Source: Toxorhynchites rutilus septentrionalis
Taxonomy: Eukaryota > Arthropoda > Insecta > Diptera > Culicidae
Direction of reading: 5' to 3'
Length of the DNA: 64,000 bases
NCBI RefSeq assembly: GCF_029784135.1
Contig: NC_073745.1
Span: 279,221,803-279,285,802 of the forward strand
How positions within the stretch are numbered: position 1 is the first letter of the stretch; each line of letters begins with the position of its first letter. Of the stretch, positions 23,551-35,263 are shown one piece after another. The notes under the pieces were generated by a model. It saw only the letters and a list, made by a program, of their open reading frames with translations, did not search any database and was not told the origin of the DNA. The position numbers and the translations under genes were made by a program.

Positions 23551-24049
23551 GTATCTATCGACACAAAAGAGGTAAATGCTAAAATATATTCATTCAAAAT
23601 TCTTTTGATTGTATTATATTGTCATATCGTTTGTGTGTGTGAACAATGTTACGTTGTGAATATATTGAGTGTAGAAACAAACTCTACGGGTTATTCACTT
23701 TGTCTGGGTAAACCATCTTATTGAAACGTCTCCTAAGCTTCCTTGACAACTTCTGCAACATGTGGCCAAGCATTATCAGTGCACTCCAAAACTAAGGTTA
23801 CGACTATGTATACACGTCCATTAGTTAACTGTATATCAACTGTAACCATTCAATACATTTGTCACAGTATGACAAAATTGCTAGGAATCGGAAATTTGCA
23901 CTGCGTAAATTAGGCATTAATGGTCTGTTTTTCGATTCGATTTTGAGACGTTATTCTCTCGTTCGTTTGAGTAAGCGGCAAATTTTGTAAGCATGCCAAA
24001 AATTTTTGCTATATTTTTGTCTCAAAAATCGATACAAAAACAATCACCA
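23551..24049. other. AT-rich spacer, no feature recognised
   Basis: No gene or repeat recognised; short chance frames only. Confidence 0.35.
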
Positions 24050-24255
24050 AAATTGACTTCATCGATTTCTTAACATCGACTTTCTCTTTTGGTTATAACT
24101 TAGCTGCAAACACATTCACAGCTGTATTTGACAATGTGGAAGATAGGTCAGAAATTCATCTATCGGATACTATAGCAAACTCAAATTGGAACGTTTTTGC
24201 AGTTGAGTTATTAACTACAGAGAAAGTCGATGAAGAGATATCGAGTAAGTCACTT
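24050..24255. mobile_element. Small MITE, ~205 bp
   Basis: The ends pair as inverted repeats: ATCGATTTCTTAACATCGAC, then TTTCTCTTTTGGTTATAAC, on the left; complement of TTAACTACAGAGAAAGTCGA, then TGAAGAGATATCGA, on the right. The orphan end at 2880-2929 belongs to the same family. No coding capacity. Confidence 0.6.
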
Positions 24256-24689
24256 GCACCCCATTCCGTCTGAGCTACTCATATTATATCGATTTCATTG
24301 CCATTATTCACAGTATTCATAACCTATCCACATAACCTTATCCACAGTATTCATAACCTGTATGCATCATCAAACTTAAAATTTTCGAAGATTATCTACG
24401 ACTTTAGTCAAACTTCGTGTTGAAACCATCGTAAATGTACAGAACTCTAACTATCTTACCATATACTAATGACATTTAATGAAAAAAGAATCTAAATAGA
24501 AATAAAATGAATAATCACAACCGAATCTTGCTTCTAAATGCGTAGAATAAACAAACATCATCACTTTTGTGGTTTTGAGCTCTAATGTAGGTGTCGCATG
24601 AGCTGATTCAGGTATGGGCAAAATCGCATCGAAATTCGTTCAAGAACACTCATTCACAGATAAAGCTCACCCTTCTATTCTCCGTTTAT

Positions 24690-24845
24690 GTCTCACTTTA
24701 TTTGAGACAGAAAATATTCACCTGCCATCTTCGCAAAGTTCATTCTCTATTTGAATGGAAAAATACTGTCTCACTTTATTTGAGACAGAAAATATTCACC
24801 TGCCATCTTCGCAAAGTTCATTCTCTATTTGAATGGAAAAATATT
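24690..24845. repeat. Two near-perfect tandem 78-bp units
   Basis: Units 24690-24767 and 24768-24845 are almost identical, and a partial third start follows at 24846. Each starts GTCTCACTTTATTTGAGAC, itself a short inverted repeat. 78 bp is 26 codons, so an open frame at 24591-24908 repeats in phase, but nothing else supports coding. Confidence 0.9.
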
Positions 24846-24849
24846 GTCT

Positions 24850-25750
24850 CGCTTTCGTTCATCTATTCTCAGAGAATTTTGCATTCCCTCATTTGCCTCT
24901 CGGAATGACGTTAGATGGTGAGAGAATCAAATTGGAAACTTTTGCTTGAGTCAGCGAGTGTCTCTGTAAAATCGTTCGATTTTCACTCAAATAGCAATCA
25001 TTGAGTCTTGATCACGGCAGTAAAATATAGGTAGTGGAAATCGAGTTGTTTCCTGTGCACTATTGCAATGACATTTTTTTGTTTCTAGTATGAAACGATC
25101 TAAGCCAACGCAAAAGACCATATTAACGCAAGTCATTGGTGAGCGGGAAGGTAGATTCATGTGCATACATACATACTTACATACACGCAGATTGAATCTA
25201 TTTGACTCAGTCGTTATTTTGTTTCGTGCGATCCTTCCAAAGGAGTGTTCATTTAATGTTGTATTCCAGTCTTTGTTTTGTTATGTTCACTCTCAGTCCC
25301 GAATGAAGATGATCGGGGAGTGAAAAATGATTCATCGTGCAATCTCACGATTGCTTGCTGCATTCTTTTCGCCATGATTATTCCAAGCAGATACAAGAGT
25401 GATTTATAATTAGGTGTGGAGAAATGAGCGAATGAACTTTTCCATTCAGCTGATTCAGTTTTGCATAAATTCGTCATTTGCAGTTCAACCCAACCCCAAC
25501 CCAACACATATGGTACGGAAAAGTTAATTGTAATGCATTATTTTTCGAATCAAAAGTGTTTTTATTCCACCTGAAAAGCCACTGTCATTTTCGCCTCAAA
25601 AATTGGAAAACGAACCATCAGTGTGCTGTCAACGCGAATAGACTATATGTCCATCTCGCTTATTTACATCGTAAAGATCTTCACCAATCCAACAGCATCA
25701 CACAGCTGATGAGCTTTCGTTCGCTCACCATATGAATAGGATGTGAATTT
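24850..25750. other. AT-rich spacer, no gene recognised
   Basis: Short overlapping frames only, without motifs. Confidence 0.35.
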
Positions 25751-25815
25751 ATAGTTTTGCGGACAATTATTGAACAGCATAGATCATGCTGTTCAATAAT
25801 TGTGTAAACGCTATA
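25751..25815. repeat. Near-perfect hairpin, 18-bp core stem
   Basis: ACAATTATTGAACAGCAT (25763-25780) and its exact reverse complement (25786-25803) surround a 5-base loop. An imperfect outer stem with TATAG ends extends it to about 25751-25815. It could be a minimal foldback element or a cruciform-forming sequence. A small-RNA precursor is not excluded, but the stem is too perfect and short to prefer that. Confidence 0.75.
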
Positions 25816-26017
25816 TAGTGTAAACAAAATCGTGTAAAACGTAAATAAAACAAAAAAAGTGGCTAATATTGGGGACATAACCAGGGTGACGTAGGACTAC
25901 ACAAGGGGGAGAGCTTTTGTTAAATATATTTTTGAATATATTGTTTTATTTTCTTGTTCTACATGAAGTATTATTATTTCGTATATCACATTAGAATGCA
26001 TCGTATTGTATTTAATA

Positions 26018-26844
26018 CGGGTCGGACTCAGTTATATGTGAATCGATTATATACAATTTTAGACTCGATTATATACAGTTTGGATTTTTTTTTCTTTTTT
26101 TTATATTTCAAATATGGCTTATTTCAAGAAGAAATGTAACATTTCAACGTTAAGGTGAAGTTTGATTGGCTACTACATGTACAGTGGGGTAAAAATCGTG
26201 ATTTTTGAAGATTTTACTTGAATTTTCACCAAGAATCGTATTGATATTGCATCCAAATTAAGAACGATAGAAGTTGGGTGTCAAAGAACAAAATATAGAG
26301 CAGTTAAAAAGCTTCTATTTAATTGATAAAAACAATCTAGTTTAATATAAATTTTAAGGATGAAATTAATAATAACACATTAAAAATTATTAGCTTTTAT
26401 GTTTTTCACTTGCAAAATGTTATTCCACTTATTTAGATGTTCCACTACTAAATCCTGTACTAAATTTTCTCATCTGTCAAATGAACGCAACAGGATCGTC
26501 TTCTGTAGCGTACTTTGTAATGTAGAGCCAGTTTGAGGCAACAGAGTCCGAAACAAAAAAAAAAGTTCTATAACTCTGTCATTGTTGATTTTCGAACATA
26601 TGCATAGAATAATTTTTTTCATCAAATATGATCGCCTATCACCTTATGAGAGAATCTGGATAATTTTTTTTTTTCATGTGAGAAATGTGTCTGACTTTAA
26701 GGGAATGAATCAAAAGCCAAATACCTCTTTTATATTCAAAAAACAAAAAAACCAATGAAAATTTTTTTTTTGACTCGATCATACAGGATTTGATTATATA
26801 CAGTGAAAAGAAATCAGAAACTGTATATAATCTAGTCCACGCTG
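26018..26844. mobile_element. TA-flanked MITE (827 bp), copy 1
   Basis: TA at 26016-26017 and 26845-26846. The left end CGGGTCGGACTCAGTTATAT and the complement of the right end, CAGCGTGGACTAGATTATAT, are imperfect inverted repeats, each followed inside by GATTATATACAGT motifs. A second copy at 50886-51660 aligns along its length (CTTATTTCAAGAA, CAACGTTAAGGTGAA, ACAGTGGGG-AAAATCGT). Non-coding; the TA target suggests a Tc1-mariner/pogo-mobilised family. Confidence 0.78.
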
Positions 26845-26846
26845 TA

Positions 26847-28714
26847 ACTCTTTCGTGAATGTCGAAATTTGTGTCCTTATTTTGTCAATGCACTTTTCTA
26901 GGCAAACTGGGCTATTCAGCACCAATATCATCACTGTATGCTGGATCGATTACACGAAAGCGATGGGTTACGGTTGTCCATTTGTGGACAACAGAATGAA
27001 ACTCGTTGCTCGTTGCAGATGATATTCGTATGATGATGCTGCTGATGTTGCAGATGATATTCGAAAGCCGCCGCAACGCCTCGCAACAACGCTAGCTAGC
27101 TCGGACGATGACTTACGAGGAGTCAGTCCCAGCCGACACTCTTGGTAGGCCGCGAGCGCTCAAGCACGGGAATAGTAAACCATGAAAATGTTAATCTCGC
27201 ATATATTAATCATACAATAAATTAAAATAATCCAGTCGGATTTAAATAATTAATTTATTTTGTATAATATTTATTTCCATCTTGCTTTATGACTTGGCGT
27301 GTCGCGCACTTACTCCCCCTCTATCGCACGAGCAATCTCGGGGATTCCGTCGTGGCGAGCTCGCTCTGATTCTCGCACACTCACATGCTCCCCTCCATAT
27401 TCCCCCCATCTTTCTCCACTTCCCATTCCACTCGTGAATCGCGAAAAAGCCAACCTCACCACCACCCATTTCGAAATCCTCCGGCACTATCCCGCACAAA
27501 CACATGTACGCTCGGGAGAACACGAGCGGAAAATAAGCAGATCCGTACTTTCTTAAGACGTCGTCGTTGCTCAAGATCTGTGACGGTCAGGAAGTGTCAT
27601 ACAGGCGGATGGGGGGGGGGGTGGTGTGCGACCACGGATGACGCTAAATCCCTCGCTCTCGCACCGTCTCATTACGACGAAGAAGAGCGCACAGACAATC
27701 CGTCGTAAATCCATCCGGGAGACAACAAATCACGACTGCGGTCTGCTCCCGGTTTGTGTATGGATTCTCTCCCGCATCCTGTATCCCATGTGGGCGACGT
27801 GATAACACAGATGGAGTTTGTTCGAACTTCTTACGGGTTCAATACGCTATCAAAGGAAAACTACGGATAATTCGAGTCTTAATCAAATTTGGTAAAGTAA
27901 ATCAGTCCGAGGACACCTTCCGCACCCCCGTCCGGAAGTTAATCGTTCCAAACCGGTTCTCGGTGTTAGTGATAAATAATACTCGCATGAAATATTATAT
28001 GGCAGCACGGAAGACTCCCATGTGCCGAGCGTGGGGGAGGGGAGCCTTCCACATGTTGAATGCCTCTCCCGGACGATCGGTCGGAAGCGGCCAGCGCCAA
28101 TGTGTCATGTTCAATATACCCGACACTGATGTTTCGGTGGCCGTGGACATCATCAACACACACGGCTAACTTCCCAATACAGACAGATCGGACATCTACT
28201 CGGCTGCTGCTGCTACTGCTACACGAGGCAACCTCACACCACCCGGTGGACACCGCCGCACCCGCACCCTCACCGGTGGTGTGGATGTGTGGAAAACACT
28301 TAATCCTGGATTATATTTTATTTCAGTGAATGAGATATAGTTTTGCCCCGTATGCCCGACAAGGGCACCGGTAGACTGCCAATATATTGTTGCCTGACCA
28401 AAGCCACAGCGAAGATTCCGTGCTCCCTGCTCCCCTCCTCGTGCTCTCAGTGGAGCAAGAAGTTGGCAAACTGCAGTCGAGCTCCAGCGCGGTATGGAAA
28501 ATATGGGAGACAGATTTAGCTGGAATTAATTGTAAAATGCCCCGGAAATGAAAAAAAATGCGTTGGAAGAGAAACAAACAATAAAATCCCCTCTTGTATG
28601 TATGAGTATTATCTAAGAAGTTCCACTCGATAACAGCCAAGAAATTGAGTTCAGCTTCCTCGAGTGCGGCGTGACAACGTCACACAGTGCGTCGAGCCGT
28701 AGACAAAAATCAAT
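26847..28714. other. Single-copy, GC-richer island without recognisable gene
   Basis: Marked rise in GC (27290-28480) with a run of 11 G at 27611-27621 and several overlapping frames up to 137 codons, none with a motif. No repeat copy seen. May be regulatory or exonic/untranslated DNA of a host gene; the sequence alone does not decide. Confidence 0.35.
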
Positions 28715-28863
28715 TTTTAAGTTTTGACGTAGGATTACGTCTTTCGGGAACATATTGGGGGTATGCATTAGCCGGAAATCGATCGCATCGTGAAAAATGT
28801 CCAATTTCAAACGTTTGTTGCGCAGTCATTTCATGATCGATTGATGAGATTTTTGCGTCAATC

Positions 28864-28948
28864 ATTCATAACTTCATAACATTCATAACTGCATAACATT
28901 CATAACTGCATAACATTCATAACTTCATAACATTCATAATTTCATAAC
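28864..28948. repeat. Minisatellite, five 17-bp units
   Basis: Five consecutive units of the form ATTCATAACTKCATAAC, the last with one substitution. Confidence 0.95.
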
Positions 28949-29189
28949 TATTTTTTCTTTGAATATAATAATACAGTGGTCGAGAAACTAATAGGTACGA
29001 AGGAAACTTTTCAGTAAATTTGATAATAAATGGTGAATAAACGAATTACTTTATAGTTTTACATATCAATTTTAATGCGGTTGTGTTTTGTTTAAACGTA
29101 ACTTAACAATTTGTTACAAAACTAAAATATTCGGTGGAAAATAAAATTGAAATATAAAACAGAAAACATATTCATTGTTTCAAATAAAT

Positions 29190-30470
29190 AGTAAATATGT
29201 TCTATTGAGTGAACCTTTAGTATTTAGACGGAAATCCATTACTTTTCAATACAACAACGCAATGTCTTGGCAGAGAATCGACAAGCTTTTGGCTTGTTTC
29301 TACCGGAAAAGCATACCAAGCTTTTTTAATCCCGTTCCACAACTCGTCCCGGTTTTGTGTTTTATGCTCGCGATATTTCTCTTGACCTCGTTCCAAAGAT
29401 TTTTTATTCGGTCGAGATCCGGAGACTGCACTGGCCAGTCCTAGACCGTCAATTTCTTTTTTAATGAACCATTGTTTCACCATTTTGATGAAATATGATG
29501 AAATTTACATCTATTCCAGTGATTGCAGCACATACCGAAGGATCGGATAAAAAATCTGTTTGTTTCGGATGTTTCCGTCATTGGTCAATAAGCCCATTTG
29601 AACCTTAAATAGACTTTGAATACTTTTCTTGAATTCCTCGTAACTCTTCTTGTTAGCTACTCCTGAAATTGCCACGTTTTGAATGGTAGCCTTGAAATGA
29701 AATATCAGATAAATTTCTTCTCAAAAAAATATTTGATCCCGCAATGCAGAATCGTGTTTAGGATCGTTATCCTGTCGGAATCTCCATTTTAATGGCATTT
29801 CTTCCTCTGCATATGATAGCATTATTTCATTCAAGATGTCAAGATATTCATTCTGTGTCATAATAGACTTTATCTAAAAAAAAGAGATCCAACGTCATGC
29901 CATGAAAAGCATCCCCATACCATAATGCAACCCCCGTCATGCTTGATGGTCTTCTTCGTGTATTGTGGAGAGAATTAGCTATTTCAGGGCGTCTAACATA
30001 ATGTCGGCTATCTGCACCGAATAAATTTACTTTTGTTTGGTCACTCCATAACACATTTCTGGTATGACTAGCTCCATGTTGTTTAAGATTCTCCATTTGA
30101 TGTTTAGCAAATACGATTTTTGTTCGATACTAAAGGAGATTTTCTGGCAGCACAAGCACGGTATTTACAATCAATCGAGCGGTTCCATATTGTTTAGTTG
30201 TCACTTCCAGTCCAAGTTCCTTTTTGATGGCTGTAGGTGTATGGAAATGAATTTTTTCTCCAATTTCAGTATTCGGCGGTCATCCCTAGAACTAGTTTTC
30301 CTTTCCCGTCCTCGTGTTTCTGATTTCTTTCAATATTTCAGAGAATTTGTAACCATATTCTGTGAACAGCCAATGGTTTCTGCTATTTCTTTAATAGTTT
30401 TACCTTCATATCGCAGTTTTTCAATCAGACGTGTTTCATCGGGACTGCAATGTTTATCAAAACCCATTAT
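29190..30470 (-). pseudogene. Decayed Tc1-family transposase with a foreign insert
   Basis: Starts at an ATG near 30468 with MGFDKHCSPDETRLIEKLR and a helix-turn-helix block, IKEIAETIGCSQNMV. The catalytic blocks follow at about 30045-29850 (VLWSDQTKVNLFG, YVRRPE, WYGDAFHGM), 29810-29740 (EEMPLKWRF-QDNDPKH) and 29440-29220 (a degraded NPIENLW region, RDELWNGIKKAW, LVDSLPRH). The order and motifs are those of Tc1 DDE transposases, which cut and paste at TA. Several stops and frameshifts kill it. Between the DNDPKH block and the WFIKK block lies about 190 bp foreign to the family (29498-29685). A CAGTG-type end at 28975 may be its terminal repeat. Confidence 0.85.
29498..29685 (-). repeat. Exon-like foreign segment inside the Tc1 relic (copy 1)
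   Basis: On the minus strand, after an AATTTCAG acceptor-like junction, an open stretch of about 55 codons begins VANKKSYEEFKKSIQSLFKV and ends LRYVLQSLE with a TAG stop. It aligns at about 97% to 31314-31502 on the plus strand and is not part of Tc1 transposases. I do not recognise the protein. Confidence 0.7.
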
Positions 30471-30775
30471 CTATAAACAAAAAGCGAAATTTTGAAGCAA
30501 ACTCATGAAATATTAGTATATACATCCATGATACGCACCATCCAACGACTATTCACCATCCTTCTGCCATAATCACTCGGTTGTAACACTGGTGGAGTGA
30601 ACAAACAATCCGACAACCAAACAAAACGGTCCTATTCAGGACCATCAAGTCATTATCAAAGAGTTTAACGATGTAATTCTTCAAACATATCCAAAATCAG
30701 CATGCAACAGATAGCCTAACGAAATCCTACGTCAACTATACGGTCGTGTCTAGGACACAACCCTCCTGTGACTGT

Positions 30776-31313
30776 TTTTTTTTCGGGTGTCCGGTGCACT
30801 CATACTTGTTTATGTCTGCCTACAACTATGTAAACAAGTATTTGTAAGCAAGATAAAGCATCACAACTACTTAGAAAAGCACTTGAACTATCAACTTCGG
30901 GCGAGATTGTTGCATGCTAAAGTTTTTGCAACAATTCAAAATTTTTGTTAGCAAATTCAATTCGTTTTTGAAAATCAAATCTTGGGTGCCATCAAATGAA
31001 CTGAAATGGAATGCAATTATCAAGGTAAATAGAGAATATTTTAATGGGAAAGTGGTTTGGTTCTAACATTACTCTTGACAAAGGGAGAAGTTGAATTTGA
31101 AAAAAAGAATTGAAATAATGACGTCAAAATTCAAACATAATATATTGTTTTCAAAAAAACTTTCACCGACTTCCACTCTCAAGTCTCCATAGCATTTTTG
31201 CTTAATATGTCCTTTTTGAAAGCATATATGACTTAGGTGCGGTTTACTGCAGTTCTAAAAGATACTCATTTATTTGTAGGTCAGCCTCAACCGCTCCTTA
31301 ATCATCGATTTTC
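30776..31313. other. AT-rich spacer, no gene recognised
   Basis: No supported feature. Confidence 0.35.
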
Positions 31314-31502
31314 GAGGAGTAGCTAACAAGGTAGCTAACAAGAAGAGTTACGAGGAATTCAAGAAAAGTATTCAAATTCTATTTAAGGTTCAAATGGGCT
31401 TATCGACCAATGACGGAAACATCCGAAACAAACAGATTTTTTATCCGAGCCTTCGGTATGTGCTGCAATCACTGGAATAGATGTAAATTTCATCATATTT
31501 TT
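31314..31502 (+). pseudogene. Exon-like segment, copy 2 of the segment captured in Tc1
   Basis: Begins GAGTAGCTAACAAG with a 12-bp tandem duplication of GTAGCTAACAAG, then an open stretch reading KKSYEEFKKSIQILFKVQMG through IRNKQIFYP to LRYVLQSLE and TAG. Homology to 29498-29685 starts exactly at GAGTAGC in both copies and runs a little past the stop, as expected for a terminal exon cut at its splice acceptor. No upstream exon is recognised here. Function unknown. Confidence 0.55.
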
Positions 31503-31660
31503 TATACCATTTTGAGAATCATATCCAGCGGCAAGCTAATTGATATTACAAAATATCAAGCAATGTTGCTGGAAACAAGGTAACTCTATTGAGCACTTTA
31601 TAGCTGGTACTACATGCCTTCGACCGTACACAAGCTTCTAATTCACAGTTTTCAATGTTA

Positions 31661-32958
31661 AAGGGTGTGTCACATCAAATTGCATCACGGAAAAAACGCT
31701 GTAGAAATTCGCCCAGTAGTCCGATCCTTTAGAAAATTTTAGACAGTAAAATAAAAACTATTAAACAACTTTTGGCATTTTATTTTTATTCATACTTCGA
31801 GCCCAAGCCCGTATGCTCGCACCCTCCTCTTTACCCCGTCCATAAGGTTCTGTACAACATCAGGTTGTAGTTTTTTTTGAACAGAAATCCATTTTCTCTT
31901 GAAGTCCGCCTCCGATTTGACAACTTTAGGGTTCTTCCGGAGGGCCTGCTTCATAATCGCCCAATATTTCTCTATTGGGCGAAGCTCCGGCGCGTTGGGC
32001 GGGTTCATTTCCTTTGGCACGAAGGTGACCCCGTTGGCTTCGTACCACTCCAACACGTCGTTTTAATAGTGGCACGAAGCGAGATCCGGCCAGAAGATGG
32101 TCGGGCCCTCGTGCTGCTTCAATAGTGGTAGTAAGCGCTTCTGTAGGCACACCTTAAGGTAAACCTGCCCGTTTACCGTGCCGGTTATCACGAAGGGGGC
32201 GCTCCGCTTTCCGCAAGAGCAGATCGTTTGCCACACCATGTACTTTTTGGCAAACTTGGATAGTTTCTGCTTGCGAATCTCCTCCGGAATGCTGAATTTT
32301 TCCTCTGCGGAGAAGAACAACAGGCCCGGCAGCTGACGAAAGTCCGCTTTGACGTAGATTTCGTCGTCCATTACCAGGCAATGCGGCTTCGTCAGCATTT
32401 CGGTGTATAGCTTCGGGGCTCGCGTCTTCCCCACCATGTTTTGCCTTTCGTCGCGGTTAGGAGCCTTCTGAACCTTGTATGTACGCAGGCCCTCCCGCTG
32501 CTTGGTCCGCTGGACGAATGAACTTGACAAATTCAGCTTATTGGCGACATCCCGGACCGAACTTCTCGGATCACGTCTAAACTGCTTAACTACGCGCTTG
32601 TGATCTTTTTCACTGACGGAGCATCCATTTTTGCCGTTCTTCACCTTCCGGTCAATGGTTAGGTTCTCGAAGTATCGTTTTAGTACTCTGCTGACCGTGG
32701 ATTGGACGATTCCCAGCATCTTACCGATGTCCCGATGTGACAACTCCGAATTCTCGAAATGAGTGCGCAGGATTAATTCACGACGCTCTTTTTCATTCGA
32801 CGACATTTTTCCAAATTTACGAAAAATTGACAGTGAAGCATGGCCAACGTGATCTATACACTCTTATCTGATTATAAGCGAAAGCTGAAGATATAATTCT
32901 TAAAAATTAAATTTCTACAGCGTTTTTTCCGTGATGCAATTTGATGTGACACACCCTT
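31661..32958 (-). mobile_element. ITmD37E-type IS630-Tc1-mariner element, copy 1 (1298 bp)
   Basis: Complete unit with TA on both sides (31659-31660, 32959-32960) and about 49-bp, essentially perfect terminal inverted repeats starting AAGGGTGTGTCACATCAAAT. It contains one transposase gene on the minus strand. The intact ends and near-intact gene point to a fairly recent insertion. Confidence 0.95.
31790..32806 (-). pseudogene. DD37E transposase, one in-frame stop (copy 1)
   Basis: 338 codons from ATG 32806. Residues 22-45 form the first helix-turn-helix (LSHRDIGKMLGIVQSTVSRV). Residues 83-100 form the second (SVRDVANKLNLSSSFVQ), followed by the YKVQKAPNRDERQ linker. Catalytic residues: VMDDE (about 147), WPD241 and E279 in LRPIEKYW, with exactly 37 residues between the last two, which defines the DD37E group. 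A single TAA (32063-32065) at codon 248 follows LASCHY; otherwise the frame is open to 31790. It would cut and paste the element at TA sites. With the stop it should be inactive unless read through. Length is normal for the family. Confidence 0.93.
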
Positions 32959-32960
32959 TA

Positions 32961-33646
32961 TTTCAATGTTCGGTCTATCCACTGGGGACCTTTCTGAAGA
33001 GGCCTTGAAAGCTACCCATAAAATTACAGAAACACACGAGGAAATCATTCCGAGTCAACTCAAACGAAGATCTGTTGCTCTTAAATTATCTTTATTTTGT
33101 TTTTGGAAAAAAAACCGAGAAAATCATGTGAGATATAATTAATACATAATCCGCTGAACATTAGACACTTGTGCCATTGATGCATTAAATGTGTGATAAA
33201 TGCCAGCAATGTGTTTCCAAAAAGATCAACACTTTTGACAAACAAATTTTTTTTTACAATATAGAGATTATTTCAATGACATAAAACACTTATGCAAATA
33301 GTTATTTTGATCTCTGAAAACAACTACTTCAACATAATGATTTCTGCGTAGAAGAACTTTTCACTCTAGATAAACAATCATTTTGTCGCTCGAGACACTT
33401 ATGCAAACACTTATACACTGATTTTCATATGTTTATACACTGATTCTTTTGAATAATTTTTCCCATCACATCAAAGTGACTAAATCCTGCTGTTATGATT
33501 TTTGTCCCACATTCCTATGCATTCAAAGCACTGTGCGTCACTTCGAAGCACTGAAAACATATTTTGCACATTTTCAATTAAAATCGAGGAAATTTTAGTA
33601 GAAAAAAATCATGAAATGGAATTTAATAATTTGATATTTTGTGACG
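32961..33646. other. AT-rich spacer, no gene recognised
   Basis: A short tandem TTATACACTGATT duplication lies near 33412-33445; nothing else was seen. Confidence 0.35.
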
Positions 33647-33909
33647 TTGACACGTTGAGCTTTTTGGTAGGAAAGTGCTGACTGACTGGGACTGACAGAT
33701 ACAAAACAATAAAATAAAAATATATACGGTTTGTTTTCAGATGTTTTACAAAATGTTAATACTTTCTTGTGGAATTTCTGACTATTTTCTATTTATACAA
33801 TAAATATACAATAAATTGGCACTAGGACCGACACTGATATTGTGTAAATGCTATTGATGCGCGTTGAATGGGAATCGCAGCAAGTAAAAATCGGGGCTTA
33901 ACATGTTAA
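33647..33909. mobile_element. Diverged TTAA MITE, relative of 13175-13415
   Basis: Right edge GGCTTAACATGTTAA and left edge TTGACACGTTGAGC resemble the ends of 13175-13415, and GAATCGC-and GACTGAC-type interior words are shared. The left target reads TTGA rather than TTAA. Confidence 0.45.
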
Positions 33910-35250
33910 AGCTCCAGACTTTTGTGACTATAAACAACTACAAATAGACCTTTTTCTATGATTTATTAAATATATGGTAGTGGTGCGAGTTCAAATTTGC
34001 GAATCATTCAACTGATCACCTCTGCTCAGCTACTATATTTCACCACTGTCCTCAGCATTAGTTTCGCGCCGCACCAACCAACCATAGAGCACCCCGATAT
34101 TATGCAAATATAATTCAAACCCGACTCCATATCTTTCATTTCGTTTGTCAATGGATTATGGATAAATTTACCACTCGATGAATGCCAATATCTCCTCTAG
34201 TTTTCACGCCCCCCGCCCGGACCAGCAGAAGTCGGATCAAACTCCGACAATTACGATAGCTTCTCTGTTTGGAGTTTGCTGAGCCGGTCTCTCGTGATCC
34301 ACTTTCAGCAGAAAGGGCAGCTAAGCGGATAAATTACCAAAGTTTTTTTTTTATCCTTTTTGTCCTTCTCAGTAGTCGATTTTATGATTAGAATCGGCTG
34401 TAGATCCGAGTCACAACATAGATGGCCGACGGATTAACGAGCAATATATTTCGGAAGGGGAATCTCCATTTGAAGTTATTCGCATTTCACGAAAACAAAA
34501 TTATTCGAAACCATGAATCACATTTCACTGGTCAGAAAACATAAAGAAAGGCACTCTTCCGTCGCCGCCGCTGACGACTTGAGCAGTGGCATTAGCGATT
34601 CCGAGTGTGCGAAGCTCAGCACGCTAGCCTGTGGAACAGCGGAAAGGGACGGGGGAGAGCACAAACAGGCCTTGTGGTTACGGCTCTATTTAATCCCTCT
34701 AATCCTTTCGCTCTGCCTCGCACACACACACATCCGCACACCCGCTTAGCACGACCATGCGTCCACCGCTGCTAATCCTCATCACATCGCGTTTCTCGCG
34801 ATGCCGCCGCATCTTGGGAAGAGTGCGCGCCCCGAGAGAACTCGCTCGCGATGATGGATACTGTGTGTTGTTGCTGCGGATCCGAGCGGCGGACACATCG
34901 AGCGAAATGCTGCCGTGAGTGAGCGCGACTGTGTTTGTGTGCAAGATCGTGTGTGATTGGAGGTTTTGTTTTGGAGTGCCGCTCGAATCGACGGAATTCC
35001 TAGGGATGGCCGGATGAGCTCTGCATTCTCTGTCCGAAATTAATTGATTGAATTAATTTTAAGACCATTTGCAATAAAGGGTAATTCTGGAGAGTTTTGT
35101 TTTTCATTTTGAAATAAAACACAAAAAATTACAAAAAGTGAATGCATTTCATGCAATTATTTCAACATTATTTTACAACTGTACTTTTTGAAGATATTAT
35201 AGGAAGCCAATTCACAGTTTACATATTCACAATTTCAAAACGAGAAATTG
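33910..35250. other. Single-copy, GC-richer island without recognisable gene
   Basis: No repeat copy. An open frame at 34513-34749 (78 codons) shows no motif. Contains a short (CA)n near 34725 and GC-rich sequence at 34790-34930. Possible regulatory or untranslated host DNA; undecided. Confidence 0.35.
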
Positions 35251-35263
35251 ATCAATTAGATCT

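Larger units (their letters stand above)
28716..30775. mobile_element. Composite repeat with GACGTAGGATT ends, containing a Tc1 relic
   Basis: The left edge TTTTGACGTAGGATTACGTC (about 28716) and the right edge AAATCCTACGTCAACTATAC (about 30725), followed by CGGTCGTGTCTAGGACACAACC, form an inverted relation over about 12 bp. The same two signatures frame 53103-54045. The interior carries a 17-bp minisatellite and the Tc1 relic. I recognise these edge sequences as frequent in mosquito DNA but cannot name the family; exact ends are uncertain. Confidence 0.45.

Noticed and set aside
24690..24845. CRISPR-like or satellite array
   Set aside because: Only two 78-bp units in direct contact, without spacers; a simple tandem duplication in a eukaryotic genome.
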